Shown here piece by piece: positions 42,333 through 50,775 of a stretch of 64,000 nucleotides of DNA. The stretch is from contig JAVBLY010000006.1 of the NCBI GenBank assembly GCA_031553035.1, positions 62,001 to 126,000 of the forward strand. The letters run 5' to 3'. Position 1 is the stretch's first letter. The number at the start of each line of letters is the position of its first letter. This DNA is from JAVBLY01 sp031553035. Lineage in GTDB: Bacteria; Bacillota; Clostridia; Peptostreptococcales; Anaerovoracaceae. The position numbers were made by a program, and so were the translations under genes. The notes beneath the pieces were generated by a model. It was given only the letters and a program-made list of their open reading frames with translations. It was not told the DNA's origin and did no database searches.

Positions 42333-43121
42333 ATGAAGACATATTCAGTGAAAGAACTGGCTGGCTTATCCGGTGTGACTCCGAGAACGCTCAGGCATTA
42401 TGACAGGATAGGACTGTTAGTCCCGAAACGCCATGGCTCGGGTGATTACAGAATATATAATTCAGGCGAGGTCGACAGGCTTCAGGAGATCCTGATATAT
42501 CGTGAACTTGGAATGGAGCTGTCCGAGATAAAGGACCTGATATGCAGCCCAAAGAAAAACAGGGAAGAAAGACTTCACTTCCACCTGGACAGGCTCATAG
42601 CAAAAAGGGCGGATATTGATACCCTCATAAAGAATGTAGAAAAAACTATAGAAGCAGAAAAAGGAGAAATAGAAATGAACGATAACAAAAAATTTGAAGG
42701 ATTGAAAAAAGAAATGATAAACAAAAACGAAGAACAGTACGGAGAAGAGATTAGAGAGAAGTGGGGCGATGAGACCATTGATGAAAGCAACCGAAAGATG
42801 ATGAATCTCAGCAAAGTAGAATTTGAAGATCTTAAGAAGATGGCTGCTGAGATAAATGAAAGATTGGAAAAAGCAGTTACAGGCGGTCTGGCGGCAGACG
42901 GTGAGGAAGGTCTTGCCATCGCCAGGCTCCACAAAAAATGGCTTGGATACACATGGGCCAGTTATGATCCGGATGCCCATCTTGGCCTTGTGGACATGTA
43001 CGTGGCGGATGGCCGCTTCAAAAAGTACTATGACAGTAATGTTGAAGGCTGCGCTGAATTTCTCAGAGAAGCAGTGATAAATATGGTCGTTAAGGAAGAA
43101 GTCAGTAAAGAAGATATTTGA
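42333..43121 (+). CDS. MerR-family regulator with TipAS effector domain
   Basis: A 262-residue regulator. The MerR winged helix is YSVKELAGLSGVTPRTLRHYDRIGLL with an RIYNSGEVDRLQEILIYRELGM segment. A coiled coil follows at about 75-120. The C-terminal TipAS domain (about 140-255) shows HKKWLGYTWASYDPDAHLGLVDMYVADGRFKKYYD. TipAS domains bind thiopeptides and other drugs. An internal ATG (MNDNKKFEGLK, near residue 115) preceded by AAAGGAGAAATAG could make a short TipAS-only form, as in tipA of Streptomyces. RBS GTGAGG. Confidence 0.88.
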   Translation: MKTYSVKELAGLSGVTPRTLRHYDRIGLLVPKRHGSGDYRIYNSGEVDRLQEILIYRELGMELSEIKDLICSPKKNREERLHFHLDRLIAKRADIDTLIKNVEKTIEAEKGEIEMNDNKKFEGLKKEMINKNEEQYGEEIREKWGDETIDESNRKMMNLSKVEFEDLKKMAAEINERLEKAVTGGLAADGEEGLAIARLHKKWLGYTWASYDPDAHLGLVDMYVADGRFKKYYDSNVEGCAEFLREAVINMVVKEEVSKEDI

Positions 43122-43127
43122 TTAAAG

Positions 43128-43973
43128 TCAATTCTTTAATGTGACCACTATGATTTCCGGCCGATTAAAGACCCGCACAGGGATAACACTGTTGCCCAGC
43201 CCTCTGCTTACTATCATAGAGGTACCATTTTTTTCGTAAACTCCACTGGTATATTCAGGGAAAAAGCCTTGATCCGGAGCAATCAGCCCGCCTATGAAAG
43301 GCAGTCGTATCTGACCTCCATGGGCGTGCCCGGATAAAACAAGATCTGCATCAGTTTTGGAATATAAAGTAAACCATTCAGGTCTGTGGGAAAGAAGTAT
43401 TTTGTAATAGCTGTTTTTCTCGATCATATGCAGAGGAGTGTCATCAGGAGAAATGTCTTCAGTATAAGATCCCAGCCTGCTGATGGAACTGTCGCTAATG
43501 CCAATCAAGTCGATCGATGAATTATTTATCTTCAGATTTACGGTCTGATCTTCCAATATAGTTACTTTTTCTTTTTCTAACCGGGATTTTAAATCTAAAT
43601 AATCATTTGACCAAATCTCATGATTTCCGGATATGAAATATGTAGGGGCAATGTTTACGGCTCCGGCTACGAACTCCATTGCTGTTTTTATATCTGTTTT
43701 ATTGGAATCGATCAAATCTCCTGTCACGACTATGATGTCAGGTCTTTCATCTTTGATTTTTTTAAGCAATCTGTTTTGTTCATTGCCAAACTCTTTATTG
43801 TGAAGATCAGAGATCTGAATTATTTTGTAATTATGAAATTCTGAAGGGATTTTGCTGTTCTGAATTTCAATTTGTGTTGTAATGATAGAATTATTCTGCC
43901 ACACAAAAAATAAAATCACCAGAATGACGATAAGTAAAAATATACTGATTCGGATAATTCTTTTTTTTGTCAT
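43128..43973 (-). CDS. Membrane-anchored metallophosphoesterase
   Basis: A 281-residue calcineurin-like phosphoesterase with one N-terminal TM (about 6-25). Metal-binding blocks are in order: IQISDLHN, VVTGDLIDSN, SGNHEIWS, LLSHRP and SGHAHGGQIRLP. This order and the TM match the YkuE/YaeI group, thought to act on lipid or cell-wall linked phosphoesters. Its stop is 6 bp from the convergent MerR gene's stop. RBS TTGAGG. Confidence 0.88.
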   Translation of the reverse strand: MTKKRIIRISIFLLIVILVILFFVWQNNSIITTQIEIQNSKIPSEFHNYKIIQISDLHNKEFGNEQNRLLKKIKDERPDIIVVTGDLIDSNKTDIKTAMEFVAGAVNIAPTYFISGNHEIWSNDYLDLKSRLEKEKVTILEDQTVNLKINNSSIDLIGISDSSISRLGSYTEDISPDDTPLHMIEKNSYYKILLSHRPEWFTLYSKTDADLVLSGHAHGGQIRLPFIGGLIAPDQGFFPEYTSGVYEKNGTSMIVSRGLGNSVIPVRVFNRPEIIVVTLKN

Positions 43974-44182
43974 AACATATACCTCAAGTATTTTTGATTA
44001 TAACTTCATATCAATATTATACCATTTTACATAATCTGGCGCCTGTATGTTACAATTGACTAGTTAAGAAAGTTGTAAGAAACTAGGCAGGATATGCTTA
44101 ATAAAGCCCGGGTATCATTAGCTTAAGATGGCAATGAGGCCATCAGCAAATTGTACGGGTATGTACAGGGATCGGAGATACA

Positions 44183-44878
44183 GTGGAGAAGATAAACATT
44201 CTTATTTGTGATGATGACAAGGATATAGTGAATGCCATCGAGGTATACCTCAAGACAGAAGGATATGAAGTCCACAAGGCATATGACGGTATTGAAGCTC
44301 TGGAGGTCGTCAGGAAAGAAAACATTCAGCTCATTCTCATGGACATAATGATGCCGCGTATGGACGGTATGCAGGCGACAATGAAAATAAGAGAAGAAAA
44401 AAACATCCCAATAATCATCCTCTCCGCAAAATCCGAAGATTACGACAAAGTCACAGGCTTGAATATCGGCGCCGACGACTATCTGACCAAGCCGTTCAAT
44501 CCGCTTGAACTGATAGCAAGAGTCAAATCCCAGATCAGAAGATACACATCGCTGGGCAGCATGGAAAAAAAGGAAAATGTTTTCAAGACAGGAGGATTGA
44601 TAGTGGACGACGAAGCAAAGTCTGTCACCCTGGACGGAGAACAGATCGTGCTCACTCCCATCGAATTCGGCATCATCAGACATCTGGCAGAGAGTGCAGG
44701 CAAGGTTTTTTCAATGGAACAGATATATGAAGCCGTCTGGAACGAACCGTCGTATAATCCCGAAAATACCGTGGCCGTACATATTAGAAGGATCAGGGAG
44801 AAGATCGAGATCGATCCCAAGAATCCTAGATACCTTAAGGTGGTGTGGGGCATTGGATACAAAATTGAAAAAATTTAA
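44183..44878 (+). CDS. OmpR/PhoB-family response regulator
   Basis: A 231-residue two-component regulator. Receiver domain 1-120 has the acidic pocket ILICDDDKD, the phospho-acceptor D54 (LILMDIMMPRMDG) and the conserved Lys in LTKPFNP. The C-terminal winged helix covers about 132-231 (LTPIEFGIIRHLAESAGKVFS; VAVHIRRIREKIE). The start is GTG 44183 with GGAGA upstream. It overlaps the sensor kinase start, as expected for a coupled pair. Confidence 0.92.
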   Translation: MEKINILICDDDKDIVNAIEVYLKTEGYEVHKAYDGIEALEVVRKENIQLILMDIMMPRMDGMQATMKIREEKNIPIIILSAKSEDYDKVTGLNIGADDYLTKPFNPLELIARVKSQIRRYTSLGSMEKKENVFKTGGLIVDDEAKSVTLDGEQIVLTPIEFGIIRHLAESAGKVFSMEQIYEAVWNEPSYNPENTVAVHIRRIREKIEIDPKNPRYLKVVWGIGYKIEKI

Positions 44879-47207
44879 CGACCATTTCGCAGTGAGAGCC
44901 TGCGCTTTTATACTGTGCATAGCTCTGGTAATGATATCCGGCACAACGGTTTTCCTCGGCGTAATGAAAACAGACGGTGCCAAACATGACGCATTCGGGA
45001 TCGATATCTCGGATCTTTCCGGAAGCGACAGCTATTTTGAGTCAGACTCTTTTTCTGCCTGGGCGACTTCGGCAATGCACAGTATGTCAACGCTGATGAA
45101 ATACGGCAACCGGGAAAATATTCAGAGCGGAAAATTTGTCAATACGGATAATGGCGATGCAGCCGAATCAAACTTAGAAATGCTGCTCGAAGAAAAGTAT
45201 GAGACTATTCTGGGCGAATCATCTTCTATTTCCGATACGAAGAACAGCAAATATTTTGAAACATACGGGGAAGACCCCGAACACGTTGATTATTCATATG
45301 AGGTAAAACCATTTGAGGAAATGAGGGATGAGTTCATCAAGGATTATCCTGATGCTGTCAATGAAGTTAAGGACAGCATAATTTCCTATCAGCTAGGTGA
45401 GTATGATGAAGCCAAAGCGTACCTGGACAGCATTGAAGGGGCAGGCTATTCAATTACAAAAGGGGAAACCATCATTACAGATCCACTTGAACCCGAAAGT
45501 GTAGGACTTACTATTACCTATTCAAATGGGGTGGTAACTTCCGATCCCGATGATATCGACTTCGATGAGAATGAAAGGTATTCCAATTTTCCTTTTTATG
45601 ATCTTGATACAGAGGAAAACAAAGGGACAGTTTTCACATTGAGCCTGAGTAATGATCTGGTATTTGAAATAAGCGACGATTTCAGTGCTGCAAAAGCTGT
45701 ATATAACCAGTACAGTATCATCGCCGTCTCCACATTCATAGGAGCATTGCTGCTGTTTATATATCTCATGATAGTGACGGGCAGAAGAGATGAAACAGGC
45801 AAAGTCAGATTATACAGATCTGACAGGTTGTATACGGAACTTCAGTTCATAGTTATTGCCGGGCTGTGTAGTCTGACTGTTCTCCCGGTGATGATGGACG
45901 TAAGCGTACTTGGAGACTTAAGCATCAATACATGGATGTCGGACACATATAACATAGCATTCCTCATGCTTGGAATAGCTCTCGAAGCCATACTGGCATC
46001 CGGCATACTGTGGTTCATTTTATCCATAGTAAGAATGCTGAAAGCCCATATTTTCATCAGCCGCTCACTGATAGTGATTGCAGTCAAAGCAATTTATACA
46101 TGGATTAAAGGACTTTTCAGCAGGGCAAATCCCATGGGCAAATTCGTGATAGTAATAGTAGCAGCCTGCCTGCTCTCAATGATTCCATATATAGGACCAA
46201 TAGTTGCAATTCTTGTCGTTGGATTCGGGTATAGGTGGGTCAAAAGATACTCCGCAGTAAAAAAAGGTGTAAAGGAAGTGATCAACGGTAATCTGGAGTA
46301 TAAGATTCCTGTAGATAACAAATCGAATACAGAATTTGATAATCTTGCCAGGCAGATCAATACCATATCGCAGGCATCAAATATTGCAATACAAAACGAG
46401 CTGAAGAACCAGCGGCTTAAGACTGATCTTATATCAAATGTGTCACATGATCTTAAAACACCGCTGACTTCCATCATCACCTATACTGATCTTCTTAAGA
46501 CAGAAGGTCTGGACAGTCCCAATGCTCGGAGCTATCTTGACGTTATCGATGAAAAAGGCCAGAGACTGAAGAACCTGACGGAGGATCTCTTCGAAGCAGC
46601 CAAGGCATCCAGCGGCTCCATACCTGTAAGGATGGAAAAAGTAGATGTTCTCGCCTTGATCAGACAGGGACTTGTTGAGAAGAGCGAAGGCCTCGAACAG
46701 AAAGGCCTTGAAATAATCATTAACGCTCCCAATGACAATTATTATGTCAATGCTGATGGCCAGCTGCTCTGGAGAGTCGTAGATAATCTTCTTTCCAATG
46801 TGGAAAAATATGCTCTGGAAAATTCACGAGTGTATATAGATCTCGACAAAAAGCAGCTTAATGAACAATCGACACCAATAGTGCTCTTTGAGATGAAAAA
46901 CATGTCTAAAGCGCCTCTTAACATCGAAGAGGATGAACTTATGGAAAGGTTCAAGCGGGGCGACACAGCCAGAAGCACCGAAGGGAGCGGACTTGGACTT
47001 GCCATCGCAAAAGATCTAATGAGATTGCAGAACGGTTGGTTCGAGCTGAAGATCGACGGGGATCTGTTTAAATCAACAGTAATGCTGGATGTATATGACG
47101 AAGCAACTGTAAATGCCGCTGCCGCTGCCGCGAAACAGGAAGCCGAGATCGAAGAAAAGATGATGCACCAGAGCGATCCTGCAATGCCCAGAATAAATAA
47201 CGATTGA
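44865..47207 (+). CDS. Sensor histidine kinase
   Basis: A protein of about 780 residues, partner of the regulator at 44183. One TM lies near residues 10-30, then an extracellular domain (about 35-280), then several TM segments between about 285 and 470. The HAMP-like and DHp region has the phospho-acceptor H528 in SNVSHDLKTPLTS. The ATPase domain shows NLLSNVEKY and GSGLGLAIAKDL. TTG 44865 is the preferred start, overlapping the regulator's end; upstream codons lie inside that gene. The far C-terminus carries an Ala/Glu-rich stretch and the tail SDPAMPRI, shared with the CPBP protein at 59446. The signal is unknown. Confidence 0.9.
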   Translation: MKKFNDHFAVRACAFILCIALVMISGTTVFLGVMKTDGAKHDAFGIDISDLSGSDSYFESDSFSAWATSAMHSMSTLMKYGNRENIQSGKFVNTDNGDAAESNLEMLLEEKYETILGESSSISDTKNSKYFETYGEDPEHVDYSYEVKPFEEMRDEFIKDYPDAVNEVKDSIISYQLGEYDEAKAYLDSIEGAGYSITKGETIITDPLEPESVGLTITYSNGVVTSDPDDIDFDENERYSNFPFYDLDTEENKGTVFTLSLSNDLVFEISDDFSAAKAVYNQYSIIAVSTFIGALLLFIYLMIVTGRRDETGKVRLYRSDRLYTELQFIVIAGLCSLTVLPVMMDVSVLGDLSINTWMSDTYNIAFLMLGIALEAILASGILWFILSIVRMLKAHIFISRSLIVIAVKAIYTWIKGLFSRANPMGKFVIVIVAACLLSMIPYIGPIVAILVVGFGYRWVKRYSAVKKGVKEVINGNLEYKIPVDNKSNTEFDNLARQINTISQASNIAIQNELKNQRLKTDLISNVSHDLKTPLTSIITYTDLLKTEGLDSPNARSYLDVIDEKGQRLKNLTEDLFEAAKASSGSIPVRMEKVDVLALIRQGLVEKSEGLEQKGLEIIINAPNDNYYVNADGQLLWRVVDNLLSNVEKYALENSRVYIDLDKKQLNEQSTPIVLFEMKNMSKAPLNIEEDELMERFKRGDTARSTEGSGLGLAIAKDLMRLQNGWFELKIDGDLFKSTVMLDVYDEATVNAAAAAAKQEAEIEEKMMHQSDPAMPRINND

Positions 47208-47273
47208 TCCTGTAATGAAAGTTTAGACAGGCAAGTCGAAACATACAGCCCCCTGTCAATAACATTCACTAAC

Positions 47274-47301
47274 TTGAATTATAATCTATATGATATATAA
47301 T
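47274..47301 (+). promoter_or_regulatory. Promoter of rarA
   Basis: TTGAAT (47274-47279), 16-bp spacer, TATAAT (47296-47301), 49 bp before the start codon. Confidence 0.55.
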
Positions 47302-47350
47302 GTAAGCGAACATACATTCGCTTTAATAGAATTTAAATACCGAGGGATTT

Positions 47351-48676
47351 ATGGAACAATCAAGTTTTTTTGATGACAGAAATACAACTAACCCGCTTGC
47401 CAGCAGACTTCGTCCTGATACCCTTGATGGGTTCGTCGGGCAGGAACATCTTCTTGGAAATGGGAAGGTTCTGAGGCAGCTTATCGACAATGACCAGATA
47501 TCTTCAATGATTTTCTGGGGCCCTCCCGGTGTGGGGAAAACCACATTAGCCAGGATAATAGCAGGAACTACCAAGGCCAATTTCATCGACTTCAGTGCGG
47601 TAACAAGCGGGATCAAAGAGATCAAGGAAGTCATGAAAAAGGCGGAGCAGAACCGGGTAATGGGAGAAAAAACCATACTGTTCATCGACGAGATACATCG
47701 GTTCAACAAGGCCCAGCAAGATGCTTTTCTTCCCTTTGTTGAAAAAGGAAGTATCATACTCATAGGAGCCACCACTGAGAATCCGTCATTTGAGATCAAT
47801 TCGGCTTTGCTTTCAAGGTGCAAGGTGTTTGTTTTAAATGCCCTGACCACCAAAGATATTACAGATCTTATTAGCAAAGCTCTTGAAGACGATAACGGAT
47901 TCGGTAAATTAAATGTGCAAATGGATGAGGACCTTATAAATATGGTGGCTGTCTTTGCAAATGGCGATGCCCGAACCGCGCTTAACACTCTGGAAATGAT
48001 CATATTGAATGCCGACAAAAAAAAGAACGAAGTAATTGTCTCAAGAGAGATCATAGAACAGATCCTTAATAAAAAATCACTTCTTTACGATAAAAATGGT
48101 GAAGAACATTATAATATTATTTCCGCACTTCACAAATCAGTAAGAAACAGCGACCCCGATGCCGGGCTGTATTGGCTGGCGCGAATGCTTGAGGCCGGAG
48201 AGAACCCACTTTATGTCGCAAGAAGACTTGTCCGTTTCGCAAGTGAAGATATCGGTATGGCAGACAGCAGAGCACTTGAAGTCACTGTATCCGCATATCA
48301 GGCGTGCCATTTTATCGGAATGCCCGAGTGCAATGTTCATCTTGCACATGCTGTGATCTACCTGTCTCTTGCACCTAAATCCAATGCTGTCGATGTGGCT
48401 TACCACAACGCTGCAAGAGATGCGAAGGAGATGCTTTCAGAACCGGTTCCGCTCCATATAAGGAACGCTCCCACAAAGCTTATGAAGGATGAGGGTTATG
48501 GGAAGGGATATAAATACGCCCATGACTATGAAGATAAAATAACCGATATGCAATGTTTCCCCGACAGTCTCGTCGGAACTGAATATTATCATCCAACCAG
48601 TCAGGGTACCGAGGCAAAAGTCAAGGATAGACTGGAACAGATCAAAGACTGGAAAAAAGAGCAAAACGAAGATTAA
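47351..48676 (+). CDS. rarA: Replication-associated recombination protein A (RarA/MgsA AAA+ ATPase)
   Basis: A 441-residue clamp-loader-like AAA+ ATPase. It begins with LASRLRPDTLDGFVGQEHLLG. Walker A is FWGPPGVGKTTLA, Walker B ILFIDEIHRFNK, with a sensor-1 ATTENPSFE and arginine finger LLSRCKV. The C-terminal tetramerisation part contains GLYWLARMLEAGENPLYVARRLVRFASEDIG. It acts at stalled replication forks with SSB. Single gene with its own promoter. Confidence 0.93.
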   Translation: MEQSSFFDDRNTTNPLASRLRPDTLDGFVGQEHLLGNGKVLRQLIDNDQISSMIFWGPPGVGKTTLARIIAGTTKANFIDFSAVTSGIKEIKEVMKKAEQNRVMGEKTILFIDEIHRFNKAQQDAFLPFVEKGSIILIGATTENPSFEINSALLSRCKVFVLNALTTKDITDLISKALEDDNGFGKLNVQMDEDLINMVAVFANGDARTALNTLEMIILNADKKKNEVIVSREIIEQILNKKSLLYDKNGEEHYNIISALHKSVRNSDPDAGLYWLARMLEAGENPLYVARRLVRFASEDIGMADSRALEVTVSAYQACHFIGMPECNVHLAHAVIYLSLAPKSNAVDVAYHNAARDAKEMLSEPVPLHIRNAPTKLMKDEGYGKGYKYAHDYEDKITDMQCFPDSLVGTEYYHPTSQGTEAKVKDRLEQIKDWKKEQNED

Positions 48677-48716
48677 ACCTGTTTGTATAAAAAATCACAA
48701 AAACTTCAATTTCTTA

Positions 48717-48745
48717 TTGGCAAATAATTAACGATATGCTATAAT
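48717..48745 (+). promoter_or_regulatory. Promoter of the hydrogenase operon
   Basis: TTGGCA (48717-48722), 17-bp spacer, TATAAT (48740-48745). It is a strong promoter giving a leader of about 215 nt before the HydC gene. Confidence 0.7.
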
Positions 48746-48751
48746 CAGAAC

Positions 48752-48967
48752 ACATGTTATTGTGTGTTAGTTAGCAGTGATTTTCTATAAATTACTATGC
48801 AATTCATGAAAAACTGAACGATGATTACCCGGGGATATGTCTTTTCCTCCGGTAAGTTGTGTCATAGGTAAGTGTGTCATAGTTTTTTGTGTTGTAAATC
48901 TGAATTTGTGAAAATCCTGTGAGGGCCTATCGGTCTTTTTTGCCGATGGCTAATGTAGGAGTGAAAA
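48752..48967 (+). other. Long untranslated leader of the hydrogenase operon
   Basis: A leader of about 215 nt with hairpin potential. Near 48828-48862 a stem of TTACCCGGGGA with TCCTCCGGTAA is possible. Near 48929-48950 the arms ATCGG and CCGAT flank a T-rich loop, before GTAGGAG (the RBS). No known riboswitch signature was recognised and no clear terminator is present. Possible translational control. Confidence 0.4.
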
Positions 48968-49492
48968 ATGAATACAATCGAAGGTACCAGCGGCCCAAAG
49001 GCTGCATTAGCACTTGAGGTGCTGACTCCGGATCTGGCAAATCAGATAGATGCCGTTTTCGACAAGTACAACCGCGATTCATCCAGACTTGTAAACATTC
49101 TGCTTGAAATCCAAGAAATTGTTCCTAAACAGTTTATTCCCAGAGAGATCGCATCATACGTCGATCACAATCTCGACATCCCACCTAGCAGGGTATATGA
49201 TGTCATATCTTTTTATGCAGCTTTATCGACAACACCGAGAGCGGACTATGTTATTCAGGTCTGTGACAGTGTTGTCTGTAAAGTTGTGGGGAATGAGCCT
49301 TTAAAGAATACCTTAGAGAGTATCTTCGGTATCAAAATAGGTGAAATAACTCAGGACAGCAAATATGCACTTGAGTACACACCATGTTTCGGCGCTTGCG
49401 ACATAGCACCGGCAATCAGAGTTAACGGCAAGGTCTTCGGGCATCTTACAGATGAATCAAAAATCAAAGATGCACTGAAAGATATACTGTAA
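48968..49492 (+). CDS. hydC: NADH-linked [FeFe]-hydrogenase subunit HydC (NuoE-like)
   Basis: A 174-residue thioredoxin-like [2Fe-2S] subunit. The cluster ligands are CDSVVC and, later, CFGACD, the C-x4-C ... C-x3-C pattern of NuoE. It relays electrons between HydB and HydA. The gene order hydC-hydB-hydA with gaps of 14 bp and a 1-bp overlap indicates one operon. RBS TAGGAG. Confidence 0.9.
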   Translation: MNTIEGTSGPKAALALEVLTPDLANQIDAVFDKYNRDSSRLVNILLEIQEIVPKQFIPREIASYVDHNLDIPPSRVYDVISFYAALSTTPRADYVIQVCDSVVCKVVGNEPLKNTLESIFGIKIGEITQDSKYALEYTPCFGACDIAPAIRVNGKVFGHLTDESKIKDALKDIL

Positions 49493-49506
49493 GGGAGGCG
49501 GAAAAA

Positions 49507-50775
49507 ATGGAAAAGACAGTAAGATTTATAACAGAGAATTTTGATGAATACAATCCGTCTTCACTGGAATCATATGAGGCCAGAACAAATTTTACAGCAA
49601 TGGATAATGCCTTTAAAATGGGCAGCGATGAAATCATAGATATCATGAAGATCGCAGCTGTACGAGGCAGAGGCGGAGCTGAATACGACTTGGCCAGAAA
49701 ATGGAGCCAGGCAAGGGAAGTCAAGGGCGACGACAAGGTCATAATATGTAACGCAGACGAAGGTGAGCCATGCACATTCAAGGACAGAGAAATAATGTCG
49801 AAGGATCCGTTCAGGCTTATCGAAGGAATGATAATCTGTGCATTCACAGTCGGAGCAAAGAGAGGATATATTTATGTCCGTGAAGAATACAGGCATATTC
49901 AAAAGCAGCTTAATAATGTAATAGCTCAGTGCTATGAAAAGGGCATTTTGGGCAAGAACATCAATGGCAGCGGTATGGATTTTGACATATTTGTCTACTC
50001 AGGCGCAGGAGCTTATGTCTGCGGCGAAGGATCCACTCTTATCGAGTCCATCGAAGGAAAGAGCGGAAGACCCAGGATAAAGCCTCCTTTCATCAAACAG
50101 GCCGGTCTCTGGTTACTGCCGACATGTGTCAACAATGTTGAGACGCTGGCCGCTGCTGCAGCAATAATGCAGAACGGCATCGACAAATATATGGAATACG
50201 GAATCGAAGACTGTCCGGGAACAAAGATCATCTGCCTTGCTGGTAATATCAATAACCCCGGTGCATATGAAATACCACTGGGTCTCACTCTTAAAGAGAT
50301 CATATACGACATAGGTGGTGGAATACCGGGCGGCAAAGAGCTGAAGTTCATGCAGCTTGGTGGAGCTTCCGGAAGGATCTGCCCGGCTACGCTTATCGAT
50401 ACTCCGTATACGTATTCAGCTTTGGGAGACATAGATATGACTGTTGGTTCAGGAGGATTCCTGGTCGTGGACGAAGATACAAGAGTCATTGATTTCATAA
50501 AAGGCATCCAAGACTTCTTTATTCATGAAAGTTGCGGCAAATGCACACCTTGCAGAGAAGGAAACAGACAGATAGCGAAAATCGTAGACAGAATGGTCGC
50601 CGGCGAAGCATCGGAAGAAGACGTTGAAACCGGTAAACGATTTGCGCTTATCATGAAGAACAGTGCTTTCTGCGGGCTTGGTGAAACCGCTCAGGCCGTC
50701 ATGCTCTCAGCCATGAATCATTACATGGAAGAGCTGGACGGATATATTTATGAAAACAGGAAAGGAGCAATATAA
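49507..50775 (+). CDS. hydB: NADH-linked [FeFe]-hydrogenase subunit HydB (NuoF-like, short form)
   Basis: A 422-residue FMN/NADH-binding subunit. It has RGRGGAEYDLARKW (FMN/NADH loop), NADEGEPCTFKDR, YVCGEGSTLIESIEGKSGRPR and the [4Fe-4S] motif ESCGKCTPCREG. It lacks the N-terminal [2Fe-2S] domain and the C-terminal two-cluster ferredoxin domain found in the larger HydB of Thermotoga-type enzymes. This short core resembles NuoF and the HydB of NADH-dependent hydrogenases, so electron bifurcation cannot be assumed. RBS GGGAGGCGG. Confidence 0.88.
   Translation: MEKTVRFITENFDEYNPSSLESYEARTNFTAMDNAFKMGSDEIIDIMKIAAVRGRGGAEYDLARKWSQAREVKGDDKVIICNADEGEPCTFKDREIMSKDPFRLIEGMIICAFTVGAKRGYIYVREEYRHIQKQLNNVIAQCYEKGILGKNINGSGMDFDIFVYSGAGAYVCGEGSTLIESIEGKSGRPRIKPPFIKQAGLWLLPTCVNNVETLAAAAAIMQNGIDKYMEYGIEDCPGTKIICLAGNINNPGAYEIPLGLTLKEIIYDIGGGIPGGKELKFMQLGGASGRICPATLIDTPYTYSALGDIDMTVGSGGFLVVDEDTRVIDFIKGIQDFFIHESCGKCTPCREGNRQIAKIVDRMVAGEASEEDVETGKRFALIMKNSAFCGLGETAQAVMLSAMNHYMEELDGYIYENRKGAI

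Noticed and set aside
48746..48967. Known riboswitch (FMN, cobalamin, TPP) in the hydC leader
   Set aside because: None of the consensus blocks of these classes could be matched; only generic hairpins are present.
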